Source of the DNA: a virus
Direction: 5' to 3' (one strand)
Virus record (IMG/VR): IMGVR_UViG_3300032224_000160
Coordinates: 1 to 33,590 of that record
Length of the DNA stretch: 33,590 nucleotides
In this document: one piece after another, positions 1 to 8,311 of the stretch
How the letters are laid out: each line of letters opens with the position of its first letter
How positions within the stretch are numbered: position 1 is the stretch's first letter
Translations under genes and position numbers: made by a program
The notes under the pieces: generated by a model
Told to the model about the DNA's origin: nothing
What the model saw: only the letters and a program-made list of their open reading frames with translations
Databases searched by the model: none

Positions 1-1
1 A

Positions 2-187
2 CTTATTGCAACTGAAAACAATAATGAAGATTTTAAATGTTATGTAGTAGTATCTTGCAGTAAAAATGAAGGATATTATTTTAATAATTCTTATGTATTT
101 AAAAATAGAATGGATGCTGAAAAGTATATTGAACAATTAGATAGTCAAGATACTTTTGATATAGTAGAATTAAACTTTATTGATTAA
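2..187 (+). CDS. hypothetical protein, 5'-truncated by window edge
   Basis: An open frame runs in from the window edge and stops at TAA 185-187, giving at least 61 residues. It is rich in Asn, Asp, Glu and Tyr, with normal codon use for this genome, and its C-terminus reads DTFDIVELNFID. The first in-frame ATG (position 110) would leave a very short product, so the true start lies outside the window. I recognise no domain. It is followed by a run of small genes of similar character, which suggests an accessory region of the phage. Confidence 0.6.
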   Translation, partial: LIATENNNEDFKCYVVVSCSKNEGYYFNNSYVFKNRMDAEKYIEQLDSQDTFDIVELNFID

Positions 188-215
188 AAACAAATAACTT
201 ATGAAAACAGCAATG
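187..215 (+). repeat. start-region repeat, copy 1
   Basis: These 29 bases, from AAAACAAATAAC through ATGAAAACAGCAATG, are identical to 471-499. They cover the upstream region and first five codons of two paralogous genes. Bases 1011-1023 (AAAACAAATAACC) repeat the upstream part before a third, unrelated gene, and a similar ACAAATAACTATG occurs at 24598-24610. The motif contains no Shine-Dalgarno sequence. Confidence 0.85.
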
Positions 216-416
216 ACAGAATGGTTTGATGAATTAAAAGCTAATTATCCTTATATGGCTAATGAAATATTTGATAAAGGATTTAATAAATATCTTGAAA
301 AAGAAAAAGAGCAGATACAAAAAGCTTTTTCTGATGGTCAAGAAATACCAATAAACCACCCCACTCTACCACATTATAGTAGAGATGAATATTATAATGA
401 TAACTATAATAATTAG
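201..416 (+). CDS. small phage protein, paralogue of the next gene
   Basis: This 71-residue acidic, tyrosine- and asparagine-rich protein has unknown function. Its start (MKTAM) and a central segment (YLEKEKEQI) recur in the gene at 485-823, and both proteins carry an E-YYN-YN motif near the end of the shared part. The two are therefore tandem paralogues of different length. The ATG at 201 follows the A-rich leader AAAACAAATAACTT with no Shine-Dalgarno. Small proteins with this LEKEKEQI segment are, from memory, common in Bacteroidetes phages. Confidence 0.75.
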   Translation: MKTAMTEWFDELKANYPYMANEIFDKGFNKYLEKEKEQIQKAFSDGQEIPINHPTLPHYSRDEYYNDNYNN

Positions 417-470
417 TATTTATACTTAATATTAATTAAATTAAATAAACCAATTTTACATTATTAAGCC

Positions 471-499
471 AAAACAAATAACTTATGAAAACAGCAATG
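471..499 (+). repeat. start-region repeat, copy 2
   Basis: This is the second perfect copy of the 29-base start-region repeat (see 187-215). It covers the leader and first five codons of the gene at 485. The two bases before it (CC) also precede the partial third copy at 1011. Confidence 0.85.
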
Positions 500-823
500 C
501 AAGAATTATTAGAAAAATTACAAAAATCATTTGACGAAAAAACTTATCCTATAAGTATTGATGGGACTTATTTTTTAGAAAAAGAAAAAGAGCAGATAAT
601 GAGAGATTTTAAAAATGGGTATAAATCTCATCCCGTTATGTGTGAAGAATACTACAACCAAACCTATAACCAAGATAGAGTAACAATAAATGAAACAAAA
701 AGGTCTATTGAAGAAATTGGGAAATTAATCTATTATAAAGATACTACAATTGGACTTTGGGCAACAGATAGATTGGATTTAATACCTGATGAAATTAAAC
801 ATTTATTTTTTAAACTTAAATAA
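485..823 (+). CDS. small phage protein, longer paralogue of the preceding gene
   Basis: This 112-residue protein has unknown function. Residues 1 to about 60 match the preceding 71-residue protein (MKTAM, FLEKEKEQI, EEYYNQTYNQ). The remaining 50 residues are extra and end in a charged, hydrophobic tail (IPDEIKHLFFKLK). The shared DNA reaches upstream into the leader, so duplication of the start region is likely. Function cannot be inferred from sequence. Confidence 0.75.
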   Translation: MKTAMQELLEKLQKSFDEKTYPISIDGTYFLEKEKEQIMRDFKNGYKSHPVMCEEYYNQTYNQDRVTINETKRSIEEIGKLIYYKDTTIGLWATDRLDLIPDEIKHLFFKLK

Positions 824-829
824 TAGAAT

Positions 830-1021
830 ATGGGATGGAAATCAACAGTTGATATAACAAGAGATGAAGCAATTAGACTTGCTATTAAATCAATATCTAA
901 TGTATATAATATGTCAGATATTGAATTAGAAGATTTTTTAGAGCAATTAGGTTATGGTGACACTCAAAGTATGGAATATTTTGGTTACAATTTTAGAATA
1001 ATTAATAACCAAAACAAATAA
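830..1021 (+). CDS. small conserved phage protein (MGWKSTVDITR type)
   Basis: This 63-residue protein begins MGWKSTVDITRDEAI and ends with a YFGYNFRI motif. I recall this pattern (MGWKS-DITR, LGYGD, YGYNF) as a recurrent small protein of Bacteroidetes phages with no known function. It starts 6 bases after the preceding stop. Its last codons lie inside a further copy of the AAAACAAATAAC leader, so the coding sequence doubles as the initiation region of the next gene. Confidence 0.75.
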   Translation: MGWKSTVDITRDEAIRLAIKSISNVYNMSDIELEDFLEQLGYGDTQSMEYFGYNFRIINNQNK

Positions 1022-1024
1022 CCT

Positions 1025-1141
1025 ATGAAAGAAACACTAGGAATGCTTAAATTCTTCTTTATTTCAGTACCTGTATTTTGTATAGTCTATTTAATTATGC
1101 TATCTTTATGCAAAATCAAAGACCTATGTGGGAAAAAATAA
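1025..1141 (+). CDS. 38-residue single-span membrane peptide
   Basis: The ATG at 1025 directly follows a copy of the leader AAAACAAATAACC and opens a 38-codon frame. Residues about 8-28 form one hydrophobic segment (FFFISVPVFCIVYLIMLSLC), and a short basic tail follows (KIKDLCGKK). It overlaps the start of the tail chaperone gene. The leader and the clean membrane-peptide composition support a real gene. Function is unknown. Confidence 0.55.
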   Translation: MKETLGMLKFFFISVPVFCIVYLIMLSLCKIKDLCGKK

Positions 1142-1797
1142 GTGTATGGCAATACCAACAGATTTATACTGCTCTTAATTCTAAAGAGAAGGATGCAACA
1201 GATTTAGACCTAGAAGTTAAATTAGTAGGCATAGTCAACAATATGACTGAAATGCAAATAGATAGCCTTCCTTTAAACGAATATAAAGAGTTGAGTAAAA
1301 CCATTACTTTTTTAAATGAGCCGATTAAAGGCACTCCTACGAAGCATATAGCCATATCTAGGAGTAGAAGGTACAGAATTAACTACGATATTAGCAAGAT
1401 GCCATTCGCAAGGTATATTGAAAGCAAGGTATTTAGTGAGGATTTATATGGCAACCTGCATAAGTTAGCAGCGACAATGGTAATACCACAAAAAAGAAAG
1501 CTAGGCTTTTGGGTTGACCAACCATATGATGCAAGTAAGCATCAGGAGTATTCTAATGATATGCTTGAAGCTAAGTTTGTAGATGTTTATCACTCGTTGG
1601 TTTTTTTTTATCAAGTATACAGAAATTGGATAGAAGTTTCACAGGATTATTTGGTGAACAAAATGAAGGAAGCAGGGATGCAGGAGGACAAAGCGAAAGA
1701 GGTGGCAGCAAATTTATGCAGTATTTTGGATGGCAGTATTCAGCCAAACTTATTGCCGAGTACGAAAATTGCACAGTTACGGAGGTCTATGATATGA
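1126..1797 (+). CDS. tail assembly chaperone, G-like product
   Basis: This 223-residue protein runs from ATG 1126 (MWEKISVWQYQQIY). An in-frame ATG (1108) and a TTG (1078) lie further upstream but overlap the preceding gene more. It is helix-rich and looks like the phage lambda G class of tail chaperones, which coat the tape measure during tail assembly. Codon use is typical up to about 1710 and then turns unusual (CCG, ACG, CGG), exactly where a second frame becomes natural coding sequence. That transition coincides with a -1 slippery heptamer. The last 27 residues are therefore probably present only in the unshifted product. The family assignment rests on position and overlap architecture. 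Confidence 0.65.
   Translation: MWEKISVWQYQQIYTALNSKEKDATDLDLEVKLVGIVNNMTEMQIDSLPLNEYKELSKTITFLNEPIKGTPTKHIAISRSRRYRINYDISKMPFARYIESKVFSEDLYGNLHKLAATMVIPQKRKLGFWVDQPYDASKHQEYSNDMLEAKFVDVYHSLVFFYQVYRNWIEVSQDYLVNKMKEAGMQEDKAKEVAANLCSILDGSIQPNLLPSTKIAQLRRSMI
1710..1716 (+). other. putative programmed -1 frameshift site (A AAT TTA)
   Basis: The bases A AAT TTA sit in the X XXY YYZ register of the upstream frame (codons GCA AAT TTA). Slippage by -1 makes ATG 1716-1718 the next codon, so the fusion would read ...VAANL-MQYFGWQ... and total 251 residues. A AAU UUA is the gag-pro shift site of Rous sarcoma virus. Shine-Dalgarno-like AGGAGG (1682-1687) and AGAGGTGG (1698-1705), rare in this genome, lie just upstream. 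A short TGGC/GCCA hairpin (1731-1746) lies downstream but looks weak. Confidence 0.7.
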
Positions 1798-1880
1798 GTA
1801 CAATAGAGTGCTTGAATAACTTATCATATCTAAAAGCAAAGACAGATTTTGATAATGAACAGATAAAGAAAATAAGATAG
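1716..1880 (+). CDS. tail assembly chaperone T domain (frameshift extension)
   Basis: This 54-codon frame begins with ATG 1716, which overlaps the slippery heptamer, and ends at TAG 1878-1880. Residues such as YSAKLIAEYENCTVTEVYDM use the genome's preferred codons, while the overlapping frame does not. By analogy with lambda G/GT it would be made mainly as a -1 fusion to the upstream protein. The T part would bind the major tail protein while the G part coats the tape measure. Independent initiation at ATG 1716 is possible but lacks the usual A-rich leader. Confidence 0.6.
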   Translation: MQYFGWQYSAKLIAEYENCTVTEVYDMSTIECLNNLSYLKAKTDFDNEQIKKIR

Positions 1881-1905
1881 TTTGCATAGTTTAGGTTTTG
1901 GTTTG

Positions 1906-1939
1906 ACTACCCCTGCTCTTAAAAAAGGTGGGGGTTAGT
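1906..1939 (+). terminator. hairpin after the chaperone genes, possible terminator
   Basis: ACTA-CCCC (1906-1913) pairs with GGGG-T-TAGT (1931-1939), with weaker inner pairs around an A-rich loop, followed by TATTTTAG. The CCCCTGC...AGGTGGGGG core resembles the better terminator at 10470. The downstream T tract is imperfect. Confidence 0.4.
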
Positions 1940-1968
1940 TATTTTAGGGCATTCTCCTATTTATTTGT

Positions 1969-2637
1969 ATGAGCATAAATAAAGCACAGGCAGAGTTTTT
2001 AGCAAGTGGAATCCTAAATACAATAGGAGAAAAACCTATTAAAGAAGGGGAACTTCCTGTTGTAGAAGCATTGCTTAGACAATTTGGTGGTGATTTTATA
2101 GTAACTGCTCAAAATAATCTAATAGCAAATAACAATATATCAAGTGGTGATATAAAAGATATTAAAATAAGTGTTGTCCAATATGGAACAACTTATACTT
2201 TGTCATTAGGTTATCCTAAAAACGAACCTGCATCTAAATATTGGAAATATGTAAACAAGGGTGTAAAGGGAACAAAAAATATAAAGGCAGATACCAAAAC
2301 ACCTTATAAATTTAACCCATCTAAAAAAAGCATTCCTATTGCAGTAGCACAAAGAATGATAGATTCAGGTAAAAAAAAGATAGCACAGGTAAAACCATAT
2401 AGAAAGTTAGGAGTAGAAACAAAAGCAATAGAAGATAAAAAGTCTTTAGCATTCCTTATTGCTAGGTCAATACATAGAAAAGGATTAAGTTCAACACATT
2501 ACTTTGATAATGCAGCAAAAGAAACATTTGGTCAAAACTTCTTTGATATAATGACTTTAGCATTAGGTAAAGATATTCAAATTAAAATTAGACAAATAGG
2601 TAAAGAAATAAACAATGGCAATAACAATACAAAGTAG
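1969..2637 (+). CDS. putative gp10-like tail-completion protein
   Basis: This 222-residue basic protein is probably structural. Seen: a central segment with ASKYWKYVNKGVKGT (around residue 88), a lysine-rich middle, and a late SIHRKGLSSTHYFDNA motif (around 168-183). The 'YW-YVNKGVKG' plus 'RSIHRKG' pattern is reminiscent of gp10-like (HK97 family) neck and tail-completion proteins of Bacteroidetes phages, but this is resemblance from memory. Its 3' end overlaps the next tail gene by 23 bases, supporting co-translation with the tail module. Confidence 0.5.
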   Translation: MSINKAQAEFLASGILNTIGEKPIKEGELPVVEALLRQFGGDFIVTAQNNLIANNNISSGDIKDIKISVVQYGTTYTLSLGYPKNEPASKYWKYVNKGVKGTKNIKADTKTPYKFNPSKKSIPIAVAQRMIDSGKKKIAQVKPYRKLGVETKAIEDKKSLAFLIARSIHRKGLSSTHYFDNAAKETFGQNFFDIMTLALGKDIQIKIRQIGKEINNGNNNTK

Positions 2638-3850
2638 TCCTGCACCATATTCAAGTATGCATGATAGTTTATGGTATGTATCAAGTTCAACTAATGCAAC
2701 TAATGTAAACTTAACTTCATTTAAGTTTGTATATGATGTTTATGTTAGTGGTTCTCAGGTTAGTAGAACTAAAATATTCCCTGCACCTTCAGCCGAAGGA
2801 AGCTATGGAGTATTTAATGCATCACCAATGATTAGGTCATATGCAACTAATTACTTTGAACCTTCAGGTAGTTCTATATTAGTAGCTTCAAATGATAAGA
2901 TAAAAGTAGATGCTACAATACAGATAGGAGAAGAGTATATAAGTGGTGGCAATCTATTGACTAATTTAAACCTAGCATCAAGTGCATTAAGTGCTTATAA
3001 TTACTACCAACCATTATTTGCAGATATACTATTAAGCAATGCAGAAACACCATTGGTACTATCTGATTACTATGATAACCTATTAATACAAAACTTTACA
3101 AATGATTGGCTAACTGAACGAGATGTAAATAATATTATAATTGAATATGGTGATATATTTTATGCTACATTTTTTAAAGTAAGTGCAGGTTCTTATTCAG
3201 CTAAAATAGATGTAGTAAACGAAGCAGGTTCTGTAATAGATACTGCAAGTGGTTCAATTACATTTAGTGGGCAAATGAATATATTTAATTTAAGTGCTGC
3301 TAGTATTAATACTTTCGCAGGTAGAACTTTAATTAATGCAAATACTTGGGGTTATAATGTATCTATCAAATTAGGTGCAGCAGAATCTAGGAAGTTAAAA
3401 TTTACTCAAAAGTGTTATCCTAAATATAAACAGTTCAATCTTAATTTCCTTAATCGTTTAGGGGGATGGGATACAATGAAATTTGCATTAGTTAATAAAA
3501 GGTCTAGCGAATATACTAGAAGCAACTATAAAAGAAGTGATTGGCAGTTATTAGGAAATCAAATGAGCAATGTAGATAATTATAATAAATATAATGAAAG
3601 TACAATAAGCTATTCTATTCAACATAAAGATATGTACCATTTAGTTTCGGATTGGGTAAGCCAACAAGACTATGAATGGTTGGCACAATTAGTTGCTAGT
3701 CCTATTGTATACATAGAAGTACAAGGTGCTTATTTCCCTGTAGTTATATCATCTAATAATTATCAATACAAATTAGAGGTTTCAGATAAGTTATTTAATT
3801 TTGAAATAGATATTGAAATTTCTAAATATTTAAATAGCCAATACAGATAA
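2615..3850 (+). CDS. tail structural protein (distal tail region)
   Basis: This 411-residue beta-rich protein begins MAITIQSSPAPYSSMHDSLW, a start I associate with a recurrent tail protein of Bacteroidetes siphoviruses. The middle is rich in Ser, Asn and Tyr. The last 90 residues carry aromatic-rich motifs (SDWVSQQDYEWLAQLVASP). It overlaps the preceding gene by 23 bases and the next by one base. Position between the gp10-like gene and the 701-residue tail protein suggests a distal-tail or hub role. No enzymatic motif is seen. Confidence 0.55.
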   Translation: MAITIQSSPAPYSSMHDSLWYVSSSTNATNVNLTSFKFVYDVYVSGSQVSRTKIFPAPSAEGSYGVFNASPMIRSYATNYFEPSGSSILVASNDKIKVDATIQIGEEYISGGNLLTNLNLASSALSAYNYYQPLFADILLSNAETPLVLSDYYDNLLIQNFTNDWLTERDVNNIIIEYGDIFYATFFKVSAGSYSAKIDVVNEAGSVIDTASGSITFSGQMNIFNLSAASINTFAGRTLINANTWGYNVSIKLGAAESRKLKFTQKCYPKYKQFNLNFLNRLGGWDTMKFALVNKRSSEYTRSNYKRSDWQLLGNQMSNVDNYNKYNESTISYSIQHKDMYHLVSDWVSQQDYEWLAQLVASPIVYIEVQGAYFPVVISSNNYQYKLEVSDKLFNFEIDIEISKYLNSQYR

Positions 3851-5955
3851 TGATTAGCACAGAAATTTATATAGAAGATTATAGATTAGACTTATTACAA
3901 AATATAAGTACAGAGTTTAATTATACTATTGATGATATTGTAGATTTTGGTTCTAGGAATACTTCTTTCTCAAAGACTATAAACATAGCAGGTAATTCTA
4001 CTAACAATAGAATCTTTGGTTTTGTATTTGACTTAGGTAATGCAAACTTTACGGATAATACTTTCCCAAATGTTAACTATAATTTTAATGCTAGTAAATC
4101 TGCTAAGTGTAGAATATTTATAGATAAGATACAAGTATTTAAAGGCACATTAAGAATATTAGAAATAGTTATTGATAATAATAAGATAGAATATCAATGT
4201 TCTGTCTTTGGTGAGTTAGGTGGTTTTATATCTGCATTAGGTAATAAAAGATTAACAGGTAATGAAAATTCAAAAGATGATTTAGATTTTAGCGCATATG
4301 ACCATACTTTTATACACGAGAATATAACCCCTAGTTGGGAAGTATCAGGTGCTAGAGGAACTAATAATAGTTCAGGATATGGTTCAGGTTATTATTATCC
4401 ATTGATTGACTATGGAACATATAGTTCAGATAAATTAGATTATGATGTAATGACATTTAGACCTGCATTATTTGTAAAAGAATATTTAGAAAAGATATTT
4501 GCAGGAAGTGGTTATACTTATGACTTTCCTTTATTAAATACAGACCCATTTAAGAGATTAATAATCCCACATAATCAAAAAGTATTAACAACGGTAAGCA
4601 ATACTCAATTACAATCTACTCCTAATGCTACAACTTATACAGGTTCAAGTACAACTATACCAATAGGTTTTACTAATACTACTTTAGGTAATTTTACATA
4701 TGGAAGCAATACATATATTTATACAGGTGCATCATCTAAGGTAATGAATTTAGATTTTAAATTAGTTGGTTTATATACTGCAGGTGGAATAGCTACACTT
4801 AATGTTAAAAAGGCAATGGTTACTATTGGAAGTTATTATATTGGTGCGCCATTTGCAGGACATTATTTTACTGCTAATATTAATCTAACAGGAATAACTT
4901 TTAATCCAAGTGATAGTTTGACTTTCTCTTTAGATTGGACAAGTAGTTCATCTAGTTATAGCTTACAAGTATTTTCAGGTGGCAGTTTAAATTTAAGTAC
5001 TACAAGTTCAGATGTAGTTCCTTTAAATTATAACGAAGCTATTAAAATAAACAATGCTATACCTAAAGGAATATTTCAAAAGGATTTCTTTTTAAGCATT
5101 TGTAAGATGTATAATCTATATGTCTATGATGATATATTTACAGAGAAAAAGATATTTATAAAACCATACATAGACTTTTATCCTACAACAAGTGATAATG
5201 CTTTAGATTGGTCTAATAAAATAGACAGGTCTAAGCCATTAAGTATAAAACCAATGAGTGAACTAAATGCAAGATACTACCAATTCAAATACAAAGATGA
5301 TAATGATTACTATAATGAAAGCTATAAAAAGAAATATAATGAGAACTATGGTGATAGGTTATTTGATACTCTATATGACTTTAGTAAAGATACAGAATCA
5401 CTTGAGGTAATATTTGCATCTAGCCCATTAATACAAGCAACAGGTAGAGATAAGAGAATAACACAAATATTAAAGTTATCTGATAGTAATACTAAAGAAC
5501 AACAAATGGATAGTGTTATAAGAATAATGCAAGTGCAAAAAATAATAGGTGTAACAAGTTGGCATATACACGCACAAAATAGTAGCGGTAATTTAGTAAC
5601 ATTAACAAGCTATGGTTATGCAGGTCATTTGCATTTTAATGGAAGTGGAATACCTGATGAAGATATAAACTTTGGTGCGCCTAAAGAAGTTTATATAACA
5701 ACAACATCATATCCTACTACTAATTTATTTAATGCCTATCATAGTGATTATATGGCAGAGATAACAAGTAAAGATAGTAAGCTATTAAGTTGTTATGCTT
5801 TACTAAATACTAATGATATTAATACATTAGACTTTAGTAAGTTTATATGGATAGATGGAGTATTATTTAGATTGAATAAAGTAGAAGGATTTAATCCTAT
5901 GGAATACAATACAACAAAATTAAGTTTATTAAAAGTAATTGAAACAACATACTAA
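3850..5955 (+). CDS. large tail protein, hub/baseplate-like
   Basis: This 701-residue protein begins MISTEIYIEDYRLDLLQ. Residues about 15-60 (DDIVDFGSRNTSFSKTINIA, NNRIFGFVF) match a recurrent N-terminal module of large Bacteroidetes-phage tail proteins. A Ser/Thr/Gly-rich stretch (about 240-395) looks like an inserted beta-sandwich. The C-terminal half is Tyr- and Asn-rich, with a YLYVYDDIFTEKKIFIKP-like strand region typical of baseplate hubs. It starts on the stop codon of the preceding gene and ends on the start of the tape measure. A hub role is inferred from size and neighbours. Confidence 0.5.
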   Translation: MISTEIYIEDYRLDLLQNISTEFNYTIDDIVDFGSRNTSFSKTINIAGNSTNNRIFGFVFDLGNANFTDNTFPNVNYNFNASKSAKCRIFIDKIQVFKGTLRILEIVIDNNKIEYQCSVFGELGGFISALGNKRLTGNENSKDDLDFSAYDHTFIHENITPSWEVSGARGTNNSSGYGSGYYYPLIDYGTYSSDKLDYDVMTFRPALFVKEYLEKIFAGSGYTYDFPLLNTDPFKRLIIPHNQKVLTTVSNTQLQSTPNATTYTGSSTTIPIGFTNTTLGNFTYGSNTYIYTGASSKVMNLDFKLVGLYTAGGIATLNVKKAMVTIGSYYIGAPFAGHYFTANINLTGITFNPSDSLTFSLDWTSSSSSYSLQVFSGGSLNLSTTSSDVVPLNYNEAIKINNAIPKGIFQKDFFLSICKMYNLYVYDDIFTEKKIFIKPYIDFYPTTSDNALDWSNKIDRSKPLSIKPMSELNARYYQFKYKDDNDYYNESYKKKYNENYGDRLFDTLYDFSKDTESLEVIFASSPLIQATGRDKRITQILKLSDSNTKEQQMDSVIRIMQVQKIIGVTSWHIHAQNSSGNLVTLTSYGYAGHLHFNGSGIPDEDINFGAPKEVYITTTSYPTTNLFNAYHSDYMAEITSKDSKLLSCYALLNTNDINTLDFSKFIWIDGVLFRLNKVEGFNPMEYNTTKLSLLKVIETTY

Positions 5956-7655
5956 TGGCAACAGAAAATTATGATTTAAATATTAATGTCAAAACCAATG
6001 CTGAAGGTTCAGTAGGTTCACTTAAAAAGCAACTTAGAGAAGCACAGGCAGAGGTTGCTTTATTATCTGATAAGTTTGGAGCAACATCACAACAAGCATC
6101 TTTAGCAGCAAAAAAAGCAGCCGAATTAAAAGATAGAATAGGTGATGCAAAAGCATTAACAGATGCCTTTAATCCTGATGCTAAGTTTAAATCTCTTACT
6201 GCTTCTTTATCAGGTGTTGCAGGTGGATTTGGTGCAGTACAAGGAGCAATGGCTTTATTTGGTGCTGAAAATGATAATGTCCAAAAGACATTATTAAAGG
6301 TTCAATCTGCAATGGCTTTATCACAAGGTTTACAGGCAGTTGGTGAAAGTATTGATAGTTTTAAAAACTTAGGTACAGTTATTAAAACACAAGTAGTATC
6401 TGCATTTAGTACTTTAAGAGGTGCTATTATAGCAACAGGAGTTGGTGCATTAGCAATTGGTATAGGTTTATTAGTTGCAAACTTTGAGAAGGTTAAAGAA
6501 ACTATTAATAATCTTTTTCCATCATTAGGTGAGTTTGCTGATAAAGTTAAAGGTATAGTTCAAACAGTTACAGATTGGGCAGGTATAACAAGTCAAGCTG
6601 CAAGAAATCAAGATGATTTAAAAAAAGCAACTGAAGCAAGTATATTTTCTTTAGACCAAAGTATTAAGATTCTTCAATCACAAGATGGAAAAGAAGCAAA
6701 AATTTATGATTTAAAAAAGCAAAGAATTAAAGCACAAATATCTTTATTAAAGGATGAAAAGGATGAAACAATAAGGAAAAGAGTAGAGTTAAATACCGAA
6801 TTAACTATACTTGATAATGAAGAGCAAAAAAGAAAAGATAAAAAAGCTGAGGAAGAAAGAAAGAAAGCACAAAAGTTAGAAGATGAAAAAAGAGCATTTA
6901 ATTTAAGAGCAAAATTACAAACACAACAAGATGATTTAGCATTAGCAGAAGATGGTAAAAAATTACAAGCAGAAGCAGATAAGGCAGATGCTGATGCAGC
7001 AAAAGCTGCAGAAGATGATAGAATTAGAGGTCTACAATATATAACTGATAGAACTATTGAGGTTAACAAAATTAGAAAAGATTCAGATGATAATGCTTTA
7101 GCAAATAAAAAAGCAAATGATGCTGCAGTATTAGAAGCACAATATCAATTAGAAGATGCTAAATTTGCTGCAGTTAGTGCAGGTTTAGGATTGTTAGAAT
7201 CATTAGCAGGTAAGAATGAAGCATTAGCAAATACAATATTCATTGTTGATAGAGCAATGGCAATAGCTAAAGTTGTAGTAGATACACAAAGAGAAATAGC
7301 AGGTTATTATGCAAATCCTTTATGGTCAGCATTTCCTGATGGTGGTTTAACTGTAAAAACTGCAGCAGCAACAGGTGCTAAAATTAGAGCAGGAGTTAGT
7401 ATAGCAACAATAGCAGCAACATCTATAGCTAAATTTAAAGGAGGTGGTTCTGCAGGAGCATCTGTAGGTGTACCTAGTATGTCTACTGCAGCACCAATTA
7501 CCCCACAATTACCAACTGCAACTACTACAAATATAAGTCAACAATCAATTAATGATATAGGCAACAATGCAGTAAGAGCATATGTAGTTGAAAGTGATGT
7601 AACAAGCAGTCAAGATAGAATAACTGCAATAAGACAAAGAGCAAGATTTAGTTAA
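5955..7655 (+). CDS. tape measure protein
   Basis: This 566-residue protein sets tail length in siphoviruses. Residues 15-70 are Ala/Lys/Glu-rich helix. Residues about 82-105 are Gly/Ala-rich. A strong hydrophobic segment (IIATGVGALAIGIGLLVANF) lies at about 158-177. A long charged coiled coil spans roughly 225-345, and a second Ala-rich hydrophobic stretch lies near 430-500. These are hallmark tape-measure features. At about 0.15 nm per residue, the family rule would predict a tail near 85 nm. It starts at the stop of the preceding gene. Its place upstream of the protease and capsid genes is unusual. Confidence 0.75.
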   Translation: MATENYDLNINVKTNAEGSVGSLKKQLREAQAEVALLSDKFGATSQQASLAAKKAAELKDRIGDAKALTDAFNPDAKFKSLTASLSGVAGGFGAVQGAMALFGAENDNVQKTLLKVQSAMALSQGLQAVGESIDSFKNLGTVIKTQVVSAFSTLRGAIIATGVGALAIGIGLLVANFEKVKETINNLFPSLGEFADKVKGIVQTVTDWAGITSQAARNQDDLKKATEASIFSLDQSIKILQSQDGKEAKIYDLKKQRIKAQISLLKDEKDETIRKRVELNTELTILDNEEQKRKDKKAEEERKKAQKLEDEKRAFNLRAKLQTQQDDLALAEDGKKLQAEADKADADAAKAAEDDRIRGLQYITDRTIEVNKIRKDSDDNALANKKANDAAVLEAQYQLEDAKFAAVSAGLGLLESLAGKNEALANTIFIVDRAMAIAKVVVDTQREIAGYYANPLWSAFPDGGLTVKTAAATGAKIRAGVSIATIAATSIAKFKGGGSAGASVGVPSMSTAAPITPQLPTATTTNISQQSINDIGNNAVRAYVVESDVTSSQDRITAIRQRARFS

Positions 7656-7675
7656 TATTTTAAAAAATACTATTT

Positions 7676-8269
7676 ATGAGTATGGAATTACCTTTATATA
7701 TGTTGGAAATATCAGATAATTTATTAGATGATGCAGAGGTGCAATTTGTATCATTAGTTGATAGACCTGCAATTCAAAAGAATTGGAATGCCTTTAAAAA
7801 TGAACAAAAGTTTCAAATCATTAGCGAAGATAAGCATATCATTAGTGGTTGCGCTATGTTGGCTGACACGCCTATTTTTAGAAGTGATGCTAGTTTCGGT
7901 GATTATTATGTGGCTTTTTCTAAAGATACTATTAGAAAAATTGTACAGAAATACTTTAAAAAAGGCTATCAAAACAATGTAAACCTAATGCACGACCCTA
8001 ATCAAATTGAAACAGGGGTAACTATGTTTGAAAGTTTTATTAGTGATAAGACTAGAGGCATATCACCAATGAAAGGTTTTGAAGATGCACCTGATGGTAG
8101 TTGGTTTTGTTCTATGTTGGTAGAAAATGATGCAGTATGGGAGCAAGTTAAAGCAGGTAAGATTAACGGATTCTCTATTGAGGGTATATTTAATTATACT
8201 CCTAAAGCCAATCAAGACCAAGTTAAGATGCAAAAGATAAAAGACATATTAGAACAGATTGAGTTCTAA
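7676..8269 (+). CDS. XkdF-like prohead protease (Peptidase_S78_2 type)
   Basis: This 197-residue head maturation protease matches the XkdF class: IISGCAMLADTPIFR (55-69), YYVAFSKDTIRKI (77-89), NLMHDPNQ with candidate catalytic His106, PDGSWFCSMLVENDAVWEQV (139-158), and GFSIEG with candidate nucleophile Ser167. It would cleave scaffold and possibly the capsid N-terminus inside the prohead. It sits directly before the scaffold and major capsid genes, the canonical order. An in-frame ATG two codons downstream (MELPLYM) is an alternative start. Confidence 0.85.
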   Translation: MSMELPLYMLEISDNLLDDAEVQFVSLVDRPAIQKNWNAFKNEQKFQIISEDKHIISGCAMLADTPIFRSDASFGDYYVAFSKDTIRKIVQKYFKKGYQNNVNLMHDPNQIETGVTMFESFISDKTRGISPMKGFEDAPDGSWFCSMLVENDAVWEQVKAGKINGFSIEGIFNYTPKANQDQVKMQKIKDILEQIEF

Positions 8270-8311
8270 GTGATAAACATTATAATTTATTAACATTTAA
8301 AGAAAAATAAA

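Noticed and set aside
1078-1125. Upstream TTG (1078) or ATG (1108) start for the chaperone gene
   Set aside because: Both lie further inside the overlapping 38-residue membrane-peptide gene, and the family-like N-terminus begins at ATG 1126.
1601-1609. Run of nine T as the frameshift site for the chaperone genes
   Set aside because: The -1 frame is open here, but from 1610 to 1716 it reads as unnatural protein with rare codons, while the zero frame stays natural until about 1710. The A AAT TTA heptamer at 1710 fits better.
6704-7069. 121-codon open frame on the minus strand inside the tape measure gene
   Set aside because: It is Ser/Cys/Phe-rich and is the reverse shadow of a Lys/Glu/Ala-rich coiled coil. 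No leader or family is recognisable. Other minus-strand frames in the window are of the same kind.
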